Below, in pieces: positions 10,850-22,263 of a DNA stretch of 64,000 nucleotides; the first letter of the stretch is position 1, and each line of letters begins with the position of its first letter. Source of the DNA: Castanea sativa (lineage: Eukaryota > Streptophyta > Magnoliopsida > Fagales > Fagaceae); contig NC_134013.1 in the NCBI RefSeq assembly GCF_040712315.1, forward strand, positions 30,291,001 to 30,355,000. Reading direction: 5' to 3'. The translations under genes were made by a program, and so were the position numbers. The notes beneath the pieces are model-generated. The model did no database searches and was not told the DNA's origin. It was given only the letters and a program-made list of their open reading frames with translations.

Positions 10850-11230
10850 CTGACCCAGAGTGGATGATCCAAGGAACCAGGGGAATCTGTTTGACACTTA
10901 GGAAAATAACTTACAGAGTTAATTTACTCGAAGTTGATGGTTTGAGGAACCAGGAATAACTAAGGTTTTGTTTAATACTTAGAAAAATGTTGTGAAATAT
11001 CAATTTACCCAAAGTATGTGGTCTGAGGAGCCAGGCATAGCCAATGTTCTATTTGATATTTAAAGAAAGTAACTTACAATGTTAATTTACTCAAAGTAGA
11101 TCGTCCGAGGAACCATACATAAATAAGGTTCTGTTTAACACTTAGAAAAATGTTGTGAAATATTAATTTACCCAAGGTATGTGGTCTGAGGAGCCAGGCA
11201 TAGCCAAGGTTCTGTTTAATATTTAAAGAA
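10850..11230. repeat. ~163-bp imperfect tandem repeat in element B
   Basis: CTTAGAAAAATGTTGTGAAAT recurs at 10978 and 11141 (spacing 163 bp). Within each unit a shorter sub-repeat, roughly half the unit, is built on AATTTAC.C.AAGTA and GAGGA.CCA. It lies between the convergent 3' ends of the antisense gene and the integrase. Confidence 0.75.
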
Positions 11231-11327
11231 AATCAGAATATTATAAATGACATGCGATAGGAAGGATTTTTATTAATAATAATATCTTTTTAGGTTATTT
11301 ACATTCCATGGGCGTGGTACAACTTTT

Positions 11328-12459
11328 TCATCTAAGTCCTCCAGATGATAAGCCTCTATCCCTGCTACCGTGGTAATACGATATGGCCCTTCTCAATTGG
11401 GCCGTAATTTTCCCCATGATGGATTTTTTGCAGTTCCTTAATACCAAGTCTCCAGGTACAAGTGGTCTCAACTTCACGTTTGAATCATTTCCTTGTTTGA
11501 GCTTGTGTTGGTAGTACGCTAATTGAACCATTGCATTTTCCCTCTGTTCTTCAATCAAATCTAGACTCCTTTCTAACAAGCCATCATTGTTACTAGGGTG
11601 AAAGAGCTCGTCCTCAATGTAGGTAACCCCGTCTCAAGAGGGATTACAGCTTTGGCTCCATAAGTCATAGAGAAAGGGGTTTCTCCAGTGGACCTCCAAG
11701 GAGTAGTACTATACGTCCATAAAACGTGTGGTAATTCTTCTACCCATTTTCCTTTTGCTTCATCCAGTCTCTTCTTGAGCCCATTCACTATTACCTTGTT
11801 GAGAGCCTCGGCCTATCCATTCCCTTGTGGATAAGCCGAGGTGGAATATCTGTTTGTAATGCCCAAATCACAGCAGTACCTCCTAAAAGCCTTGCTATCA
11901 AACTGAAGACCATTGTCTGAGATGAGGGTACGAGGAACTCCAAATTTGGTGACAATATTTCTCCAGACAAACTTTTTTGCATCTAAATCCCTAATGTTTG
12001 ATAATGACTCAGCTTCAACCCACTTAGTGAAGTAATCTGTGCTAACCAGTAACCATCTCCTATTCCCTGCTGCTTTGGGGAAAGGTCCCACAATATCCAA
12101 GCCCCACTGAGTGAAAGGCCAAGGGCTGAACAGAAGATTAAGGACACCCCCTAGTTGATGAATGTTTGGAGCAAACCTCTGACACTGATCGCACTTCTTC
12201 ACATACTCTTGTGCTTCTCTCTGCATATTTGGCCACCGATACCCTGGGTTAGTGCCCTGTGAGACAAAGATCTACCCCTAGTATGGCTTCCACAAATTCC
12301 TTCGTGTATACACAATAGATATGGTCCCGAAAAAGAGTGTTTGTACAACTTTTGGTCCTCAGATAACCAAAATCGAGGAGCCTTTCTTCGCACTTTGTCA
12401 GCTTCAGACCTTTCTTCAGGTAAGACATCTTCTTTAAGAAACAGCACGATGGAGTCCAT
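11328..12459 (-). pseudogene. Integrase remnant of element B
   Basis: Encodes the integrase part of a Gypsy polyprotein in broken pieces. The N-terminal zinc-binding pair CDQC is followed by the catalytic core with Asp in WGLDIVGPF and Asp in ISDNGLQFDS. A stop falls directly after YPQGNG, before the catalytic Glu of the DDE triad. The next pieces are a conserved LPHVLWTYSTTPW block and a degraded C-terminal domain containing LVPGDLVLR. At least three frame breaks. The intact protein would insert cDNA into the genome; this copy cannot. Confidence 0.85.
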
Positions 12460-12621
12460 CCAACTAAGCCCTACTCAATTTTGATGAACACAGACTGCAT
12501 TCCCATTCACCTCATTAGGCCTAATCAGATCTTCCACCAGGATAACTCGATGTAAGCTTTATGCCGAGGACGTTGCTAATGTGGCCAGAGAGTCTACATG
12601 GGTATTTCTGTTTTTGCGGAC

Positions 12622-13509
12622 TTACACTAAGATGAAAGACTCAAACTTTAATTGTAAATGCTTAACCTGGTTTAGATACTCTTGCATCCTTGGATCCCTA
12701 GCCTCCAATTCCCCCGTGACCTGGCCCACAACCAGCCTCGAATTTGAGAAAATTTCCACCGTCTTTCCTCCCATTCTTTGGACCATGTTCATCCCTACTA
12801 AGAGAGCCTCATACTCGACCTCATTGTTTTTGGCTGAGAAGTTCAACGTCAAATATTTTCCAATAACGATTCTCTCTAGAGAGATCACAACTAGCCCCAC
12901 TCCTGATCCTTTTTGATTCACAGTGCCATCCACGTACACTTTCCATAGCAGAGGTTCCTTTAAGGAGATTATGCCAACTGATTTTTCATCCAAGCCCAAC
13001 ATCTTGGTATTTTCTTCTAATGAGAGCTCAGTAAATTCGGCCACCAAATCAGCAAGAACTTGGCCTTTTACAGAGGTACAAGGCATATACTTGATGTCAA
13101 AAGCTCCTAGGATGGTACCCATTTTGGCAATCCTTCCCATGTAGTCCGTGCTTTGAAGTATTGACCTAAGAGGAAGTTGAGTCAAAACAACATCTGTATA
13201 GGATTGAAAGTAATGGGGAAGCTTACGCGTAGCATGCACCGCTGTTAGGATAGCTTTTTCCAACGGTAAATAATGTACCTCAGCCTCATGTAAGGACTTG
13301 CTCACATAATAAACTGACCTCTGTACACCACCATCAACCCGTATCAGCACTAGACTAACAGCATGATGAACCACAGCAATGTAGGTGAATAGAACTTCAT
13401 CCACCTCGGGTCGAGACATAATAGGTGGTCGAGAAAGATATTCTTTAAGCTGCTGAAAGGCTAAAGCGCACTCCTCGGTCCATTTAAATCCCTTCCACTT
13501 ATTCAACAA
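12622..13509 (-). pseudogene. RNase H and archaeal-type RNase H of element B
   Basis: A 295-codon open stretch. Residues 1-165 cover the RT connection and the first RNase H (FKWTEECALAFQQLK, YYVSKSLHEAE, LPLEKAILTAVHATRKL). Residues about 190-295 cover a second RNase H beginning WKVYVDGTVNQKGSG, with the acidic NNEVEYEALL motif and a NSRLVVGQ motif. A dual RNase H is the hallmark of the Tat branch of Ty3/Gypsy. The frame is lost just before the end of the second domain (12460-12621). Confidence 0.85.
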
Positions 13510-14399
13510 CTAGAAGAAAGGCCTACATCTATCTGTGGACCAAGAAATAAACTGGTTTAGGGTAGCAGTCATCCCTGTCAACTTTTGAACTTCTTTGAGA
13601 TTCTGGGGTGGCTGTAAGCTATTAATTGCCCTAACCTGTGCAGGATTAACTTCAATTCCACGATGAGTGACCATATAACCTAGAAATTTACCTAATCCCA
13701 CACCAAAGAAACATTTAGAAGCATTAAGGCACAACTTATATTTTCTCAGCGTCTAAAAGGTGTCATTTAGGTCTTCTACATGTGTGGATGCCACTTTACT
13801 TTTCACTACCCTGTCATCCACATAAACCTCAATAGATTTTTCCAATTGTGGCTCAAACATTTTGGTCATCATCTTTTGATAGGTAGCCCCTCCATTCTTC
13901 AAACCAAAAGGCATTACTTTGTAATGATAGTTCCCTGTTGGATGACAAAGGTTGTTTTCTCCGAATCATCTAAAGCCAAAGGTATTTGGTGATAACCTTG
14001 AAAAGCATCCTAAAAACTAATCCGAGGATGCCCAACAGTGGCATCCACCAACTGATCTATACAAGGCATTGGGAAAGGATCTTTGGGACAAGCCTTGATC
14101 AAATCTGTGAAATCTACACATACCCTCCACTTCCCATTCTTCTACTTCACCACCACTGTATTAGCCAACCATTCAGGATAAAAAAAAAAATCTTCCTTGA
14201 TAGCTCCAGCTTGTTTGAGCTTGACTATCTCTTCTTTGACAGCCTCAGAATGCTCTTTGGATGTCCGTCGAGGTGGTTGTTTCCTCGGTACCACAGCTGG
14301 ATTGAGGTTTAGATGATGGCAAATGAAATTCAGTTCCACCCCAAGAGCCTTATAAGAGTTCCATGCAAACACATCGATATTTTCTATCAAGAACATCAT
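13510..14399 (-). pseudogene. Reverse transcriptase of element B, broken
   Basis: Starts with VFAWNSYKALGV and KLKQAGAIKE, then the conserved finger region at about 14010-14140 (KACPKDPFPMP) in another frame. The catalytic YVDD is readable near 13818 but is followed by Arg where Met is usual. The palm/thumb part is MCLNASKCFFGV...LGYMVTHRGIE. Several stops and frameshifts separate these pieces, so no working RT can be made. Confidence 0.85.
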
Positions 14400-14426
14400 T
14401 AACTCTTCCTTCTCCTGAGGAGGCCA

Positions 14427-15247
14427 TTAAGACCTGACTTGGAAATACTTCTCCTTATCATTATCTATTACAATTCTTTCTAATTCCTCACACTCTGTCT
14501 CCTCTGTCGTAACACCAACTGATGCTGGCCCTTTTGATTGCAACAAACTTTGTTTAGTTGATGCCGAAGATTCTGCCTTGGTCTGATGTCTGACGGCGGC
14601 CACCATGCATTGCCTAGCCATAGGCTGGCTGCCTCTCAACTCTTCCACCCGGCCACCGGATGGATATTTTACTTTCAAATGCAAGGTAGAGGAGACAACT
14701 CCTATGACATGAAGCTAGGGTCTCGCGACAAGGGCTATGTAGGGGGAGAAAGCATCCACTACTATGAAGTTGACATCTACTAGCTCCACCCCAGTCTGCA
14801 TTGGTAGCTTGATTTGACCCATTGGTATAACAACTTTCCCATCAAACCTTATTAGGGTGAATCTTAACTGGTTAAATCCAACAGTTTTAGCCCCAATCCC
14901 TAATAAAGATTTGGGTACATGATTTTCGCCCCACTAACTTGATCAACGATCACTCGTTTCACATCGTATCCTTCTATCCTGAAAGTAACCACTAATGCAT
15001 CATTGTGTGGTTGTAGAGTACCAGCCTTGTCATCGTCAAAAAAACTCAGCACTAGTTGGCCCTCCATTCTACTCCTTTTGGGTTCTGGGTAGTATTCCCC
15101 TACAAGAGGTTGGGCCACAAAAATTACACTAGAATAATGAGAACCAACCATTCTTAGTGTGGCAAGAACAACATTGATTGCGCCCAGAGGTAGTTTCAAA
15201 GAAGTACCTCTCTGTGATCCTGACCCTGCATGGCCTCCTTTGTCCAA
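14427..15247 (-). pseudogene. Aspartic protease region of element B
   Basis: Piece 14900-15247 ends with the protease active-site region VDQVSGAKIMYPNLY; the usual Gly after DQ is Val here, which should kill the enzyme. Upstream lies the HNDALVVTFRIEGYDVKRV block typical of Tat proteases. Piece 14427-14684 is the segment after the protease (LKVKYPSGGRVEEL, MARQCMVAA). The two are separated by stops or a shift. Confidence 0.75.
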
Positions 15248-16326
15248 TGGGATGGTATACCAATTTTTTTAGCTTACCTCCACGTACCAGCTACTCCAAG
15301 TGACCCCACAGAGTTCTACAGTCCTCTATAGTATGTCCTCGCTCCTGATGGTATTGACAATGAAGACTTTGGTTACGCCTCATGGGATCCCCTCCCATTT
15401 TGTTTGGCCACTAGAAGAAAGGTTCATTATTAATTTTCTCCAGGATTTGGTGCACTGGTTCTCGAAACAACAAGTTAACTGCTTGTGGTGCCGTAGCAAC
15501 CCCAAACTGCCCAGAAAAATCTCGCCGAGGATGATTATTGTTAAACTGGTCCGACCTGAAGTCCCTCCTATCTTGAGAGACCACCTTCCCCTTACCTTTA
15601 CCTAATTGTTGGTCTTCCTCGACCCACTTATACTTGTCAATGTGGTCCATAAGCTAGCGCACACTATTAACAGGCTTTCCTGTTAATGATTTCCTCAAAT
15701 CATGCTCGGCAGGCAGGCCGACCTTGAAAGTTCTTTTTGCCACATTATCAAAATCTCCATTCTATCTCCTTGAACATCTCCCAATACCTGTCTAAATATG
15801 TCTTCAAAGTTTCTCTTTCTCGGATAGTCATAGACAACAAAGAATCAATAGAACCTGCCCCCAGGCCATTAAACCATCTCATTGCCACAGGTCCCAAACT
15901 GGATGGGAACATCTTGCACGTCAAAGCCTCATTCTTGGAATGTACGGCCATCCTTTGGTTGAAATGGCTCACATGCTCCACAGGATCTGTTCGTCCATTG
16001 TACATGGTGAACGTTGGTTGAGCGAACCGCCGAGGGAATTTGCCTTGCTCAATATTGTACATGAAAGGTGATTTAGCAATTTAATTCAACGCCCTGTTCA
16101 TAGCATCGTTTCCCAGGCCTTTGCAAGACAAGCTTTTCTTTTTGCGGTCACGGAAGCTGTCCCCTTTATAAGAATATGATTCACTAGAAGGAGTTCTTGA
16201 TCTGGGCCTATAACTGTTGTCTCCATCATCGCCAGAAGAAGGGTCAGAAGTGTAAGGAGTTCGTTTTCGTTGCTCATGATGTAGCTTCCTCTTTAGGTAA
16301 TCAATCTCAAGTTGCATGGCTCCCAT
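15248..16326 (-). pseudogene. Gag remnant of element B
   Basis: Sense order: charged N-terminal part (16081-16326, a coiled-coil-like start followed by Ser/Arg-rich sequence), then the gag core (15748-16062) with QPTFTMYNGRTDPVEHVSHF and MRWFNGLGAGSIDS, then the basic linker (15411-15650). A CxxHx4Hx4C-type knuckle (CQYHQERGHTIEDC) is readable near 15340. Within the core, sequence jumps from GSIDS to an ERETLKTYLDRYWEMF block, which implies an internal deletion relative to related gags. Stops break the frame at several points. Confidence 0.8.
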
Positions 16327-16490
16327 TCAATGATTGACTCCTGCTCGTATGGGCAGTATGCACACTTCCCTCCCGGTCTCTGCCCACTCAAAGTTGAGGG
16401 AACACTCCTGACGTTGGGACCCCATAGACTCAGCTTGGTAAGGACCTGAACCTACCATATTTGAACGTTAGGCTTAACAAAACAACAAGA

Positions 16491-16508
16491 TTCCCACAGA
16501 CGGTGCCA
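16491..16508 (-). other. Primer-binding site of element B
   Basis: Minus-strand TGGCACCGTCTGTGGGAA, 2 bp inside the 5' LTR at 16511. Same spacing and general sequence as element A. Confidence 0.85.
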
Positions 16509-16510
16509 AT

Positions 16511-17292
16511 TGTAAGGTCACAATTTGCACCTAAGCCCAATAGTAGAGAGGGTATAGGCCCAAAGAGCCCAATACAATAAATTTGTAAAGAGTGGGTTCT
16601 AATTCTAGTTGTTTGTGGGCTTAGTTGACAACGGTAATGGCTCCAGATCATAAAACAATAGTGATTGACAACTTTATATGATGAAAAACTGTCCTCAGAC
16701 CCAAGCCAAGGAGCTAGATCTTATCATTCTTTCTTCTTTAAGGGAAGATTACAAAAATATTCAGCCTACAGTGTTTTCTCTCTTTTCTCTCCGATCCCTC
16801 TTTCCGGAATGTCTCCTGCCTCTTTTATATCATCTTTCTTCCTCTCTACATCCTCCATGTAGGGGTTGAATTACTGGTTTAGATACTTGTCCCATCAGCC
16901 CCTCCCTGAAGTCTTTGGTAATAGCTGTAAGGCTGAACTTTGATGCTCAGACATCACTTCCCCATTAATGCAGCTAGAGGTTTAGCTATAGGGCAATTAA
17001 TGTGGTGGTAGCAACTTTATCTTGGATATTTATACCCTTTTTCCTATCCTGTACATCCACCATGCATACCTTTACTTATAGGATCTCCTAGAACATCGCT
17101 TTTGGACGTCGAGCAACACTTTCCTACCTCGGCTTTATTTAGCTAAGGACGGACTCCTCCTCGGACCAACTTCCGAGATGACCTTGATCAGCCTTTGTCT
17201 TTTGGGTTGATATTCCCCCATCCTTGGACCATTTAATGTCATTGGATTGGGCCTTTGGCCCAATACATACTCCTGGGCCCATTAACCCTACA
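16511..17292 (-). mobile_element. 5' LTR of element B (782 bp)
   Basis: Plus-strand TGTAAGGTCACAATTTGC...CCCATTAACCCTACA, matching 6307-7083 end to end with scattered substitutions and small indels. The difference between the two LTRs means insertion was not recent. Confidence 0.95.
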
Positions 17293-17297
17293 GATAT

Positions 17298-17936
17298 AGA
17301 CATCTTGCTTCCCATAATGTGATATGTGATATATTTTTATTTTGGCCCTTTATGATTCAACATTTACATATTTTTCTTTCATATTTGGTTCCATTTTCAT
17401 ATTCACTGCACATCTTTTAATTCTGTTAGTAATTAAGCACTAAGTGTCATTCATATTTAATTATTTCAAAAAATAATAACTGTAAAATGCTATTAAATGT
17501 AGATATTTCATTGTTGTAGGAACAAAAATGTATTATAGATTTATAGATTACCAATGAAATAGGACAATATTGCCAATTTGAAAATAAAATAAAAAATGAG
17601 AATAAAAACTTTGAAACGTAAATTGCCAAAATTTAAACAACTCCTAATGGTAGGGGCGTGTACTTTTGTGTATCAATAAATATAAGTTTTAGTGAGACTT
17701 TTTTATTTTGGCTAATTAAATTGACCAAGTGTCTTCAAAGTAATTAAATCATAGTGGAACTCATCCTTATAGAAGACCACAATAATTTGAGTCACCACCT
17801 AGCTCATTCATCACCATTTTTTTAAGCACTGAACTTTGTCAAAGTCAAGCCTAAAAGCTTTTGTAAAACTTCAAAGCTTTTTCGAAAATTAAGTTTGATA
17901 TGAGAGAAACATGCTCCTTACAACCCTAGTGTATAT
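17298..17936. other. AT-rich intergenic DNA
   Basis: No recognisable gene or element ends. Confidence 0.5.
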
Positions 17937-18087
17937 TGTTAAAGATCGATTAGTTTGTATGATGTATTGCAACACTGTATTGTAGCTATGTACATAAACT
18001 ACATGTAGGATAGATTAGTAGAGAGTCAAACAACTTGTAGTTTTGACTCATAGTTAGTTAGTTACTCTCTGTTTTGACACTTGTATA
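17937..18087. repeat. Left member of a ~155-bp inverted repeat pair
   Basis: TGTTAAAGATCGATTAG...TTGACACTTGTATA is an inverted copy of 22696-22854, with scattered mismatches and an extra (ACTA)2 in the right member. Read on the minus strand it starts near TGTCAAAACAGAG and ends ATCTTTAACA, so it could be a short LTR. It abuts the Copia gag/protease remnant. Confidence 0.85.
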
Positions 18088-19401
18088 GCTTTTATGTGAG
18101 TAACCTTGGCCATATCTCCATTAGGTAACCTAAATGAAATTTGTACTGAAGAAGTAATGGACTTAAAGAAGGTAAGAGAATGGACCATGTGATCAGTGCT
18201 ACCACTGTCAAGAATCCAATCAGTGGAACTAATGTGAGAGGTGTCAACAATTGAAGAAAAAATAGAATACTCTAGGGATGGAGAGGACCATATACATGAT
18301 AGCTCATGACCCAGAAGACCAAGTGAAGGTTGTGCAATGATATTGGTAACTTGATGAGTCTTTGTTGCTACCTCTGGTAGTGCTTGAGTACCAAAATGGC
18401 AATGAGAATTCAACAGACCAATCAATTGTTGATATTCTGCCTTAGTCAAATTGACAGCCTCACTTGAACTATCTTCAACAACAACAACATTGTTGGCAAA
18501 GGATGATGAACCAGTTGATTGAGCATTATTTTTTAACTTATAAATAGGTGGGTAACCATGTAGTCTATAGCATTTGTCAACCACATGTCCCATGGCACCA
18601 CAATGAGTGCACTGAGGCCTCCCAGACTTGTTCTTGGTGGAACTCTTGGCATTTGCATTGCTATTCTTGCCTCCCAATGCTGCCAAAACTACTGTTGTAA
18701 CAATCTGAACCTTCTTTTCAGCACCAACCTTCCTTTGCTTCTCATCTTGAAGTAAAAGAGAGAATACCTTACTCAGAGGAGGAATAGGATCCATGAGTAG
18801 AATTTGTCCTATAATTGATGAATAGGTGTCATTCAGCCCCATCAAGAAGGACATGGTGCAATCTTCCACTTGATGACCACAAGTACAAGTTCTGTAGTTA
18901 GTAAACTCATTCCAAAGTCCATTGAATTTGGTGTAATAGTCATTGATGCCTGATGGTTAGATCCTCTTAAGCCAAAGAACTGACTTCCTTCCTTAACTCA
19001 AAAATTCTAGGACCATTACCTTGTGAGTACCTATATTGCAAATCAATCCAGACCTCCCTTGCTGTCTTGAAATACACCACACTAGGTTGCAAATCCTTTG
19101 AAATGGAGTTGAATAACCAAACCAACACTGTGCTATTGCACTTACACCATGCTGCATAGCATGGATGATCAGGTGATTGGGGTTTTGGTATTGAACCATC
19201 AATAAACCCTATCTTGGTTTTGGCATTCAAGGAAATCAGTACTGCTCTACTCCAAGTATTATAATTCTCTTCAGTAAGATGTTGTACAACAAGAGACATG
19301 CCAGGATTATCACTACTAGACAAGAAGTAAGGACTAGAAAGATTTTCCCATGGTTGAATAGTAGGGACAAAAGTACTAGAAGCAGTATCAACCATACTCA
19401 A
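18060..19401 (-). pseudogene. Ty1/Copia gag and start of protease, truncated
   Basis: Two frames cover the N-terminal half of a Copia polyprotein. Piece 18967-19401 is the gag N-terminus (MSLVVQHLTEENYNTWSRAV, IGFIDGSIPKP, YAAWCKCNSTVLVWLFNS). Piece 18060-18869 continues with FLMGLNDTYSSI, a CX2CX4HX4C zinc knuckle (CTHCGAMGHVVDKC) and the protease site WILDSGSTDHMV. A break near 18870-18966 separates the two. Coding similarity stops shortly after the protease site, at the inverted repeat, so integrase, RT and RNase H are missing. No complete flanking LTR pair was found. Confidence 0.85.
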
Positions 19402-19795
19402 TGCAATTGAATAATAACAAACACAGCCTCAAATCACAAATCAATGAAAAACCACAAGAATCGATCTTCAACAAATCAAGGTTCTTGATCACAAAGGATC
19501 AACTCTATATTATGTTGATCAAATGAATCCAAGAATCAAAAACAATTATAGAATCCACAATTAAGCAATTGAAAAACCTAAGTCAAGAATTTCATTATGC
19601 TATTATGTGCAGCCAAAAAACAAGATTACAATTTGCCTTTGAGAGCAAAGATGAATTAAGATTTAGAAGACAAGAACTTAGTGCAAGATTCAAAGAAAAC
19701 ACAAATGAAAAATCTGCTTGATTTGTGAGAAAGCACTAAGAAAACAAAATAAAGAAAACGAACTAAGAAACTTAGAGAATACTAGATGAAAGATT

Positions 19796-20050
19796 CTCTG
19801 AAATTATTTACCATGTTGAAATCACTCTCAAGCCCAAGCTCCTACAATGGTGGATTGAAAATCACACAAGGAAGAAAAGAAGAGAGTAGGAATCAAGGAT
19901 TGTGAAAATGAATCCTGTTCTTGATAAATATCTTGCTCTGTTCCTTATATAGCAAGAGCAGAATGGCGGGAAAAGAATAACATAAAGCTAACTAACCAAA
20001 CATCCTATAGCAACTATATTTGGGTGTAGCCTCTTAAAATATGTTGCATC
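19796..20050 (-). mobile_element. Probable 5' LTR and modified primer site of the Copia remnant
   Basis: At 19796-19813 the minus strand reads TGGTA-AATAATT-TCAGAG, the common plant tRNA-Met primer site TGGTATCAGAG split by 7 extra bases. The sequence beyond it starts TGTTGAAATCACTC on the plus strand, a plausible LTR edge. A TATA box on the minus strand (GCTATATAAGG) lies near 19955. The far edge is uncertain and no matching 3' LTR was found. The 19402-19795 stretch is the untranslated leader. Confidence 0.4.
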
Positions 20051-21616
20051 ATAATTGATTTGCGTTTCAGGGAGTGTTCTAGAGAACTTACAATACTAAG
20101 GTTTTAGTCCTTTAGATTCACTAAAGCATTACATTTGTTCAACCAATGAAAACGACTTTGGTTTTATGTCAATAATGTGTTTAGAAAGCATGCCTTCACA
20201 AAAATGCTATCGTCATCTCTTTTAATACTTATGGAGTAATAATAAGATACCATATATATGACAATAATAAGTCATATATGTGAGACAGCATTTATGCATT
20301 CAATTTTTTACATTAGTTTTCTTTGTTAAATGCAACCAAGAATCATGTTATTATGTGATCATGTTTTTAGTTTATAATACTTACTAATTAGTAAGTAAAA
20401 GGCTACTGAATAATAAAGGAGTAAGACCAAGTTATCAACCCTATTATTAAAATAAAAAATTGATTATTACTCTTGTATTTTCAAAAACTCATCTATAGTA
20501 TGAAAATTTAAATAGCCTTATAAATTATGCCATTGGTACTTACAGAAAATGAAAGGAGAATGATAATCAGATTTCATGGGAGAAAAAGATAACAAAAATG
20601 GACTATAGACTCCTTCAGGAAAGAATCACTTTAGGAGTACCATTTGCTTGCTTTCACTTTTTATCTATACAATAAAAGGTGTGTGATATATATAGTATAA
20701 TAGAGACATAAATATACACCGGAGTTATTATGGACCCCCAAAAGTTGTTGTCGTTCCTGGGGACAAGTGACCCCACAAGATGCAAAATGACATAATACCA
20801 TTACACCTACCACATTTCCATTTGTAGATGCGAAAGAGCATTTCTTCCTATCAAAAAAAAATTAACTTAGTTATTTTTAAAACTTATTTGGAAGAAGTTG
20901 AAATATTACTTAGTTCTAACCTTGCTGGCTGCATTGCAGTCTTTGGCCTCTTTAGATATATGCAAATATAACCATAATGGCTAGCCATTTTACCTCCTAC
21001 TTTTGCTGGTTCCACATGTACTCTGGGACGACCTAGAATATGAACAATGGGGATTGTGAAGCAAGTTGTTATAATTTATATGATGTTCCACATGTGATAT
21101 TTTACCTTGTTTAACACTTCTATTAATTTTTTTTTCCTGTTAAACCTGCTTGAATTTGATGAACCCTTGCTGATAGTAATATGTGTGATGGAAATTTTGT
21201 GGATTGTAGGTTGGGGAAGAAATTTTTTCCATTGAGTTAGATGAGAACAACCAAGTGGTATGAACTACTTTCCTTTTCAAAACCTACCCACTTTTTGTCA
21301 TTTATTGGGTATCATTGCATTATTTATTTCTGTTATGACACTACGTAAAACATAAAGCAAACAAAATGACTGCTTTATTTGGGCATTGTTGATGGATTAC
21401 ATTCATATAGGTCATTATATATAAGCACATGTTTGGTATGAAACCAGCATCACACTCTTGCATTCACACTGGTTATTCAGTACATATTCAAACAACATCA
21501 TTACAATTTTAATTGTCAAGCAATCTTTTTTTAACTCACTTTTGACCAATGACCTAAGTAATTAAGCATCATGGTATTGCGGATTTAATAATTATTACGA
21601 TTACATTCATATGTGA
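20051..21616. other. AT-rich DNA without a clear gene
   Basis: No coding pattern that I recognise. One exon-like block at 21210-21258 is flanked by AG and GT (VGEEIFSIELDENNQV if translated), which may belong with the gene fragment just downstream, but this is speculative. Confidence 0.35.
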
Positions 21617-21741
21617 TTTCTAACTCCTTGCCGGTCAATTGACATACTGAGGGATGTGCATGCTACCAAGGAACAAGGGAAGCTGTATGTTGCTATTTTG
21701 TTGGTGTGAATGGAGTTGGGAATTCTACCAATCTAGCCAAG
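21617..21741 (+). pseudogene. Exon fragment of SRP receptor alpha subunit gene
   Basis: Translates as LTPCRSIDILRDVHATKEQ followed, after a one-base deletion, by the start of the GTPase domain (VGVNGVG.STNLAK). This matches the segment of plant SRP receptor alpha (the ER membrane docking GTPase for signal recognition particle) that leads into the P-loop. The invariant P-loop Lys is changed to Asn. The fragment ends at AAG|GTAAGCC, an intact splice donor, so it looks like a genomic exon with its intron edge and not a processed copy. No neighbouring exons of the gene were recognised. It sits between the inverted repeats at 17937 and 22696. Identity rests on recall of the family, since no search was run. 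Confidence 0.7.
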
Positions 21742-22263
21742 GTAAGCCACATTTTTCCCCAATTTAAATAAAGTTTGGAATTTTATTAATCTAGTAAAGG
21801 TTAGGCTTAACCCCTAGTTCTTTATAGCAGAGGATGCATGTGTGTGTGGGTGTCATGTATTCGTCTTAAGTATTCATATGTAGGTCCAGTGGACACACAT
21901 ATTAAATTGTATGGATTTTGATCAGATGGTTTCTTTCAAACATCACTTGACAATTTTCAAATTATTTGCAATTTGAGTAACGTTGAGAAGTTAACTAGGG
22001 CTACCATTAATGGCTGACCACAACAAAGCTATGGAAGCTGCCAAATCTAATGAAGCAAAGGATAGCAACAATGAAGACCAATAACACCTTCAGGGTATGG
22101 CAATATTTGCTAACTGTTGTTTCTACAATTTGTTTTGTATCATATCATTCTTTGTAAGTTAAGAACTATTGAGTATAAGTTGTTCATATAAGAGAGAGAA
22201 AAAAATACTTTGTCTTGCTGGAATTAAAAAAATACTTTGTAGATAGGCATTTGTCATTTGCCC
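21742..22263. other. AT-rich DNA after the SRP receptor fragment
   Basis: Probable intron-like sequence; no further SRP receptor exon could be read. A 23-codon frame at 22011 has no recognised match. Confidence 0.35.

Larger units (their letters stand above)
6302..17297 (-). mobile_element. Ty3/Gypsy element B, Tat lineage, complete but decayed
   Basis: LTRs at 6307-7083 and 16511-17292 bound a 9.4-kb interior. The 5-bp target duplication GATAT is perfect (6302-6306 and 17293-17297). A primer site lies inside the right LTR and a purine tract inside the left LTR, so the element reads on the minus strand. Order in the sense direction: gag, protease, RT, RNase H, archaeal-type RNase H, integrase, then an antisense gene before the 3' LTR. 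Two RNase H domains and an extra antisense gene mark the Tat lineage. Every coding part has stops or frameshifts. Confidence 0.95.

Noticed and set aside
21338..21352. CACTACGTAAAAC as the left end of a larger CACTA element carrying the SRP receptor fragment
   Set aside because: Only part of the end matches, and the neighbouring 3 bp (TGA) do not equal those at the right end (TAT). Kept as a possibility only.
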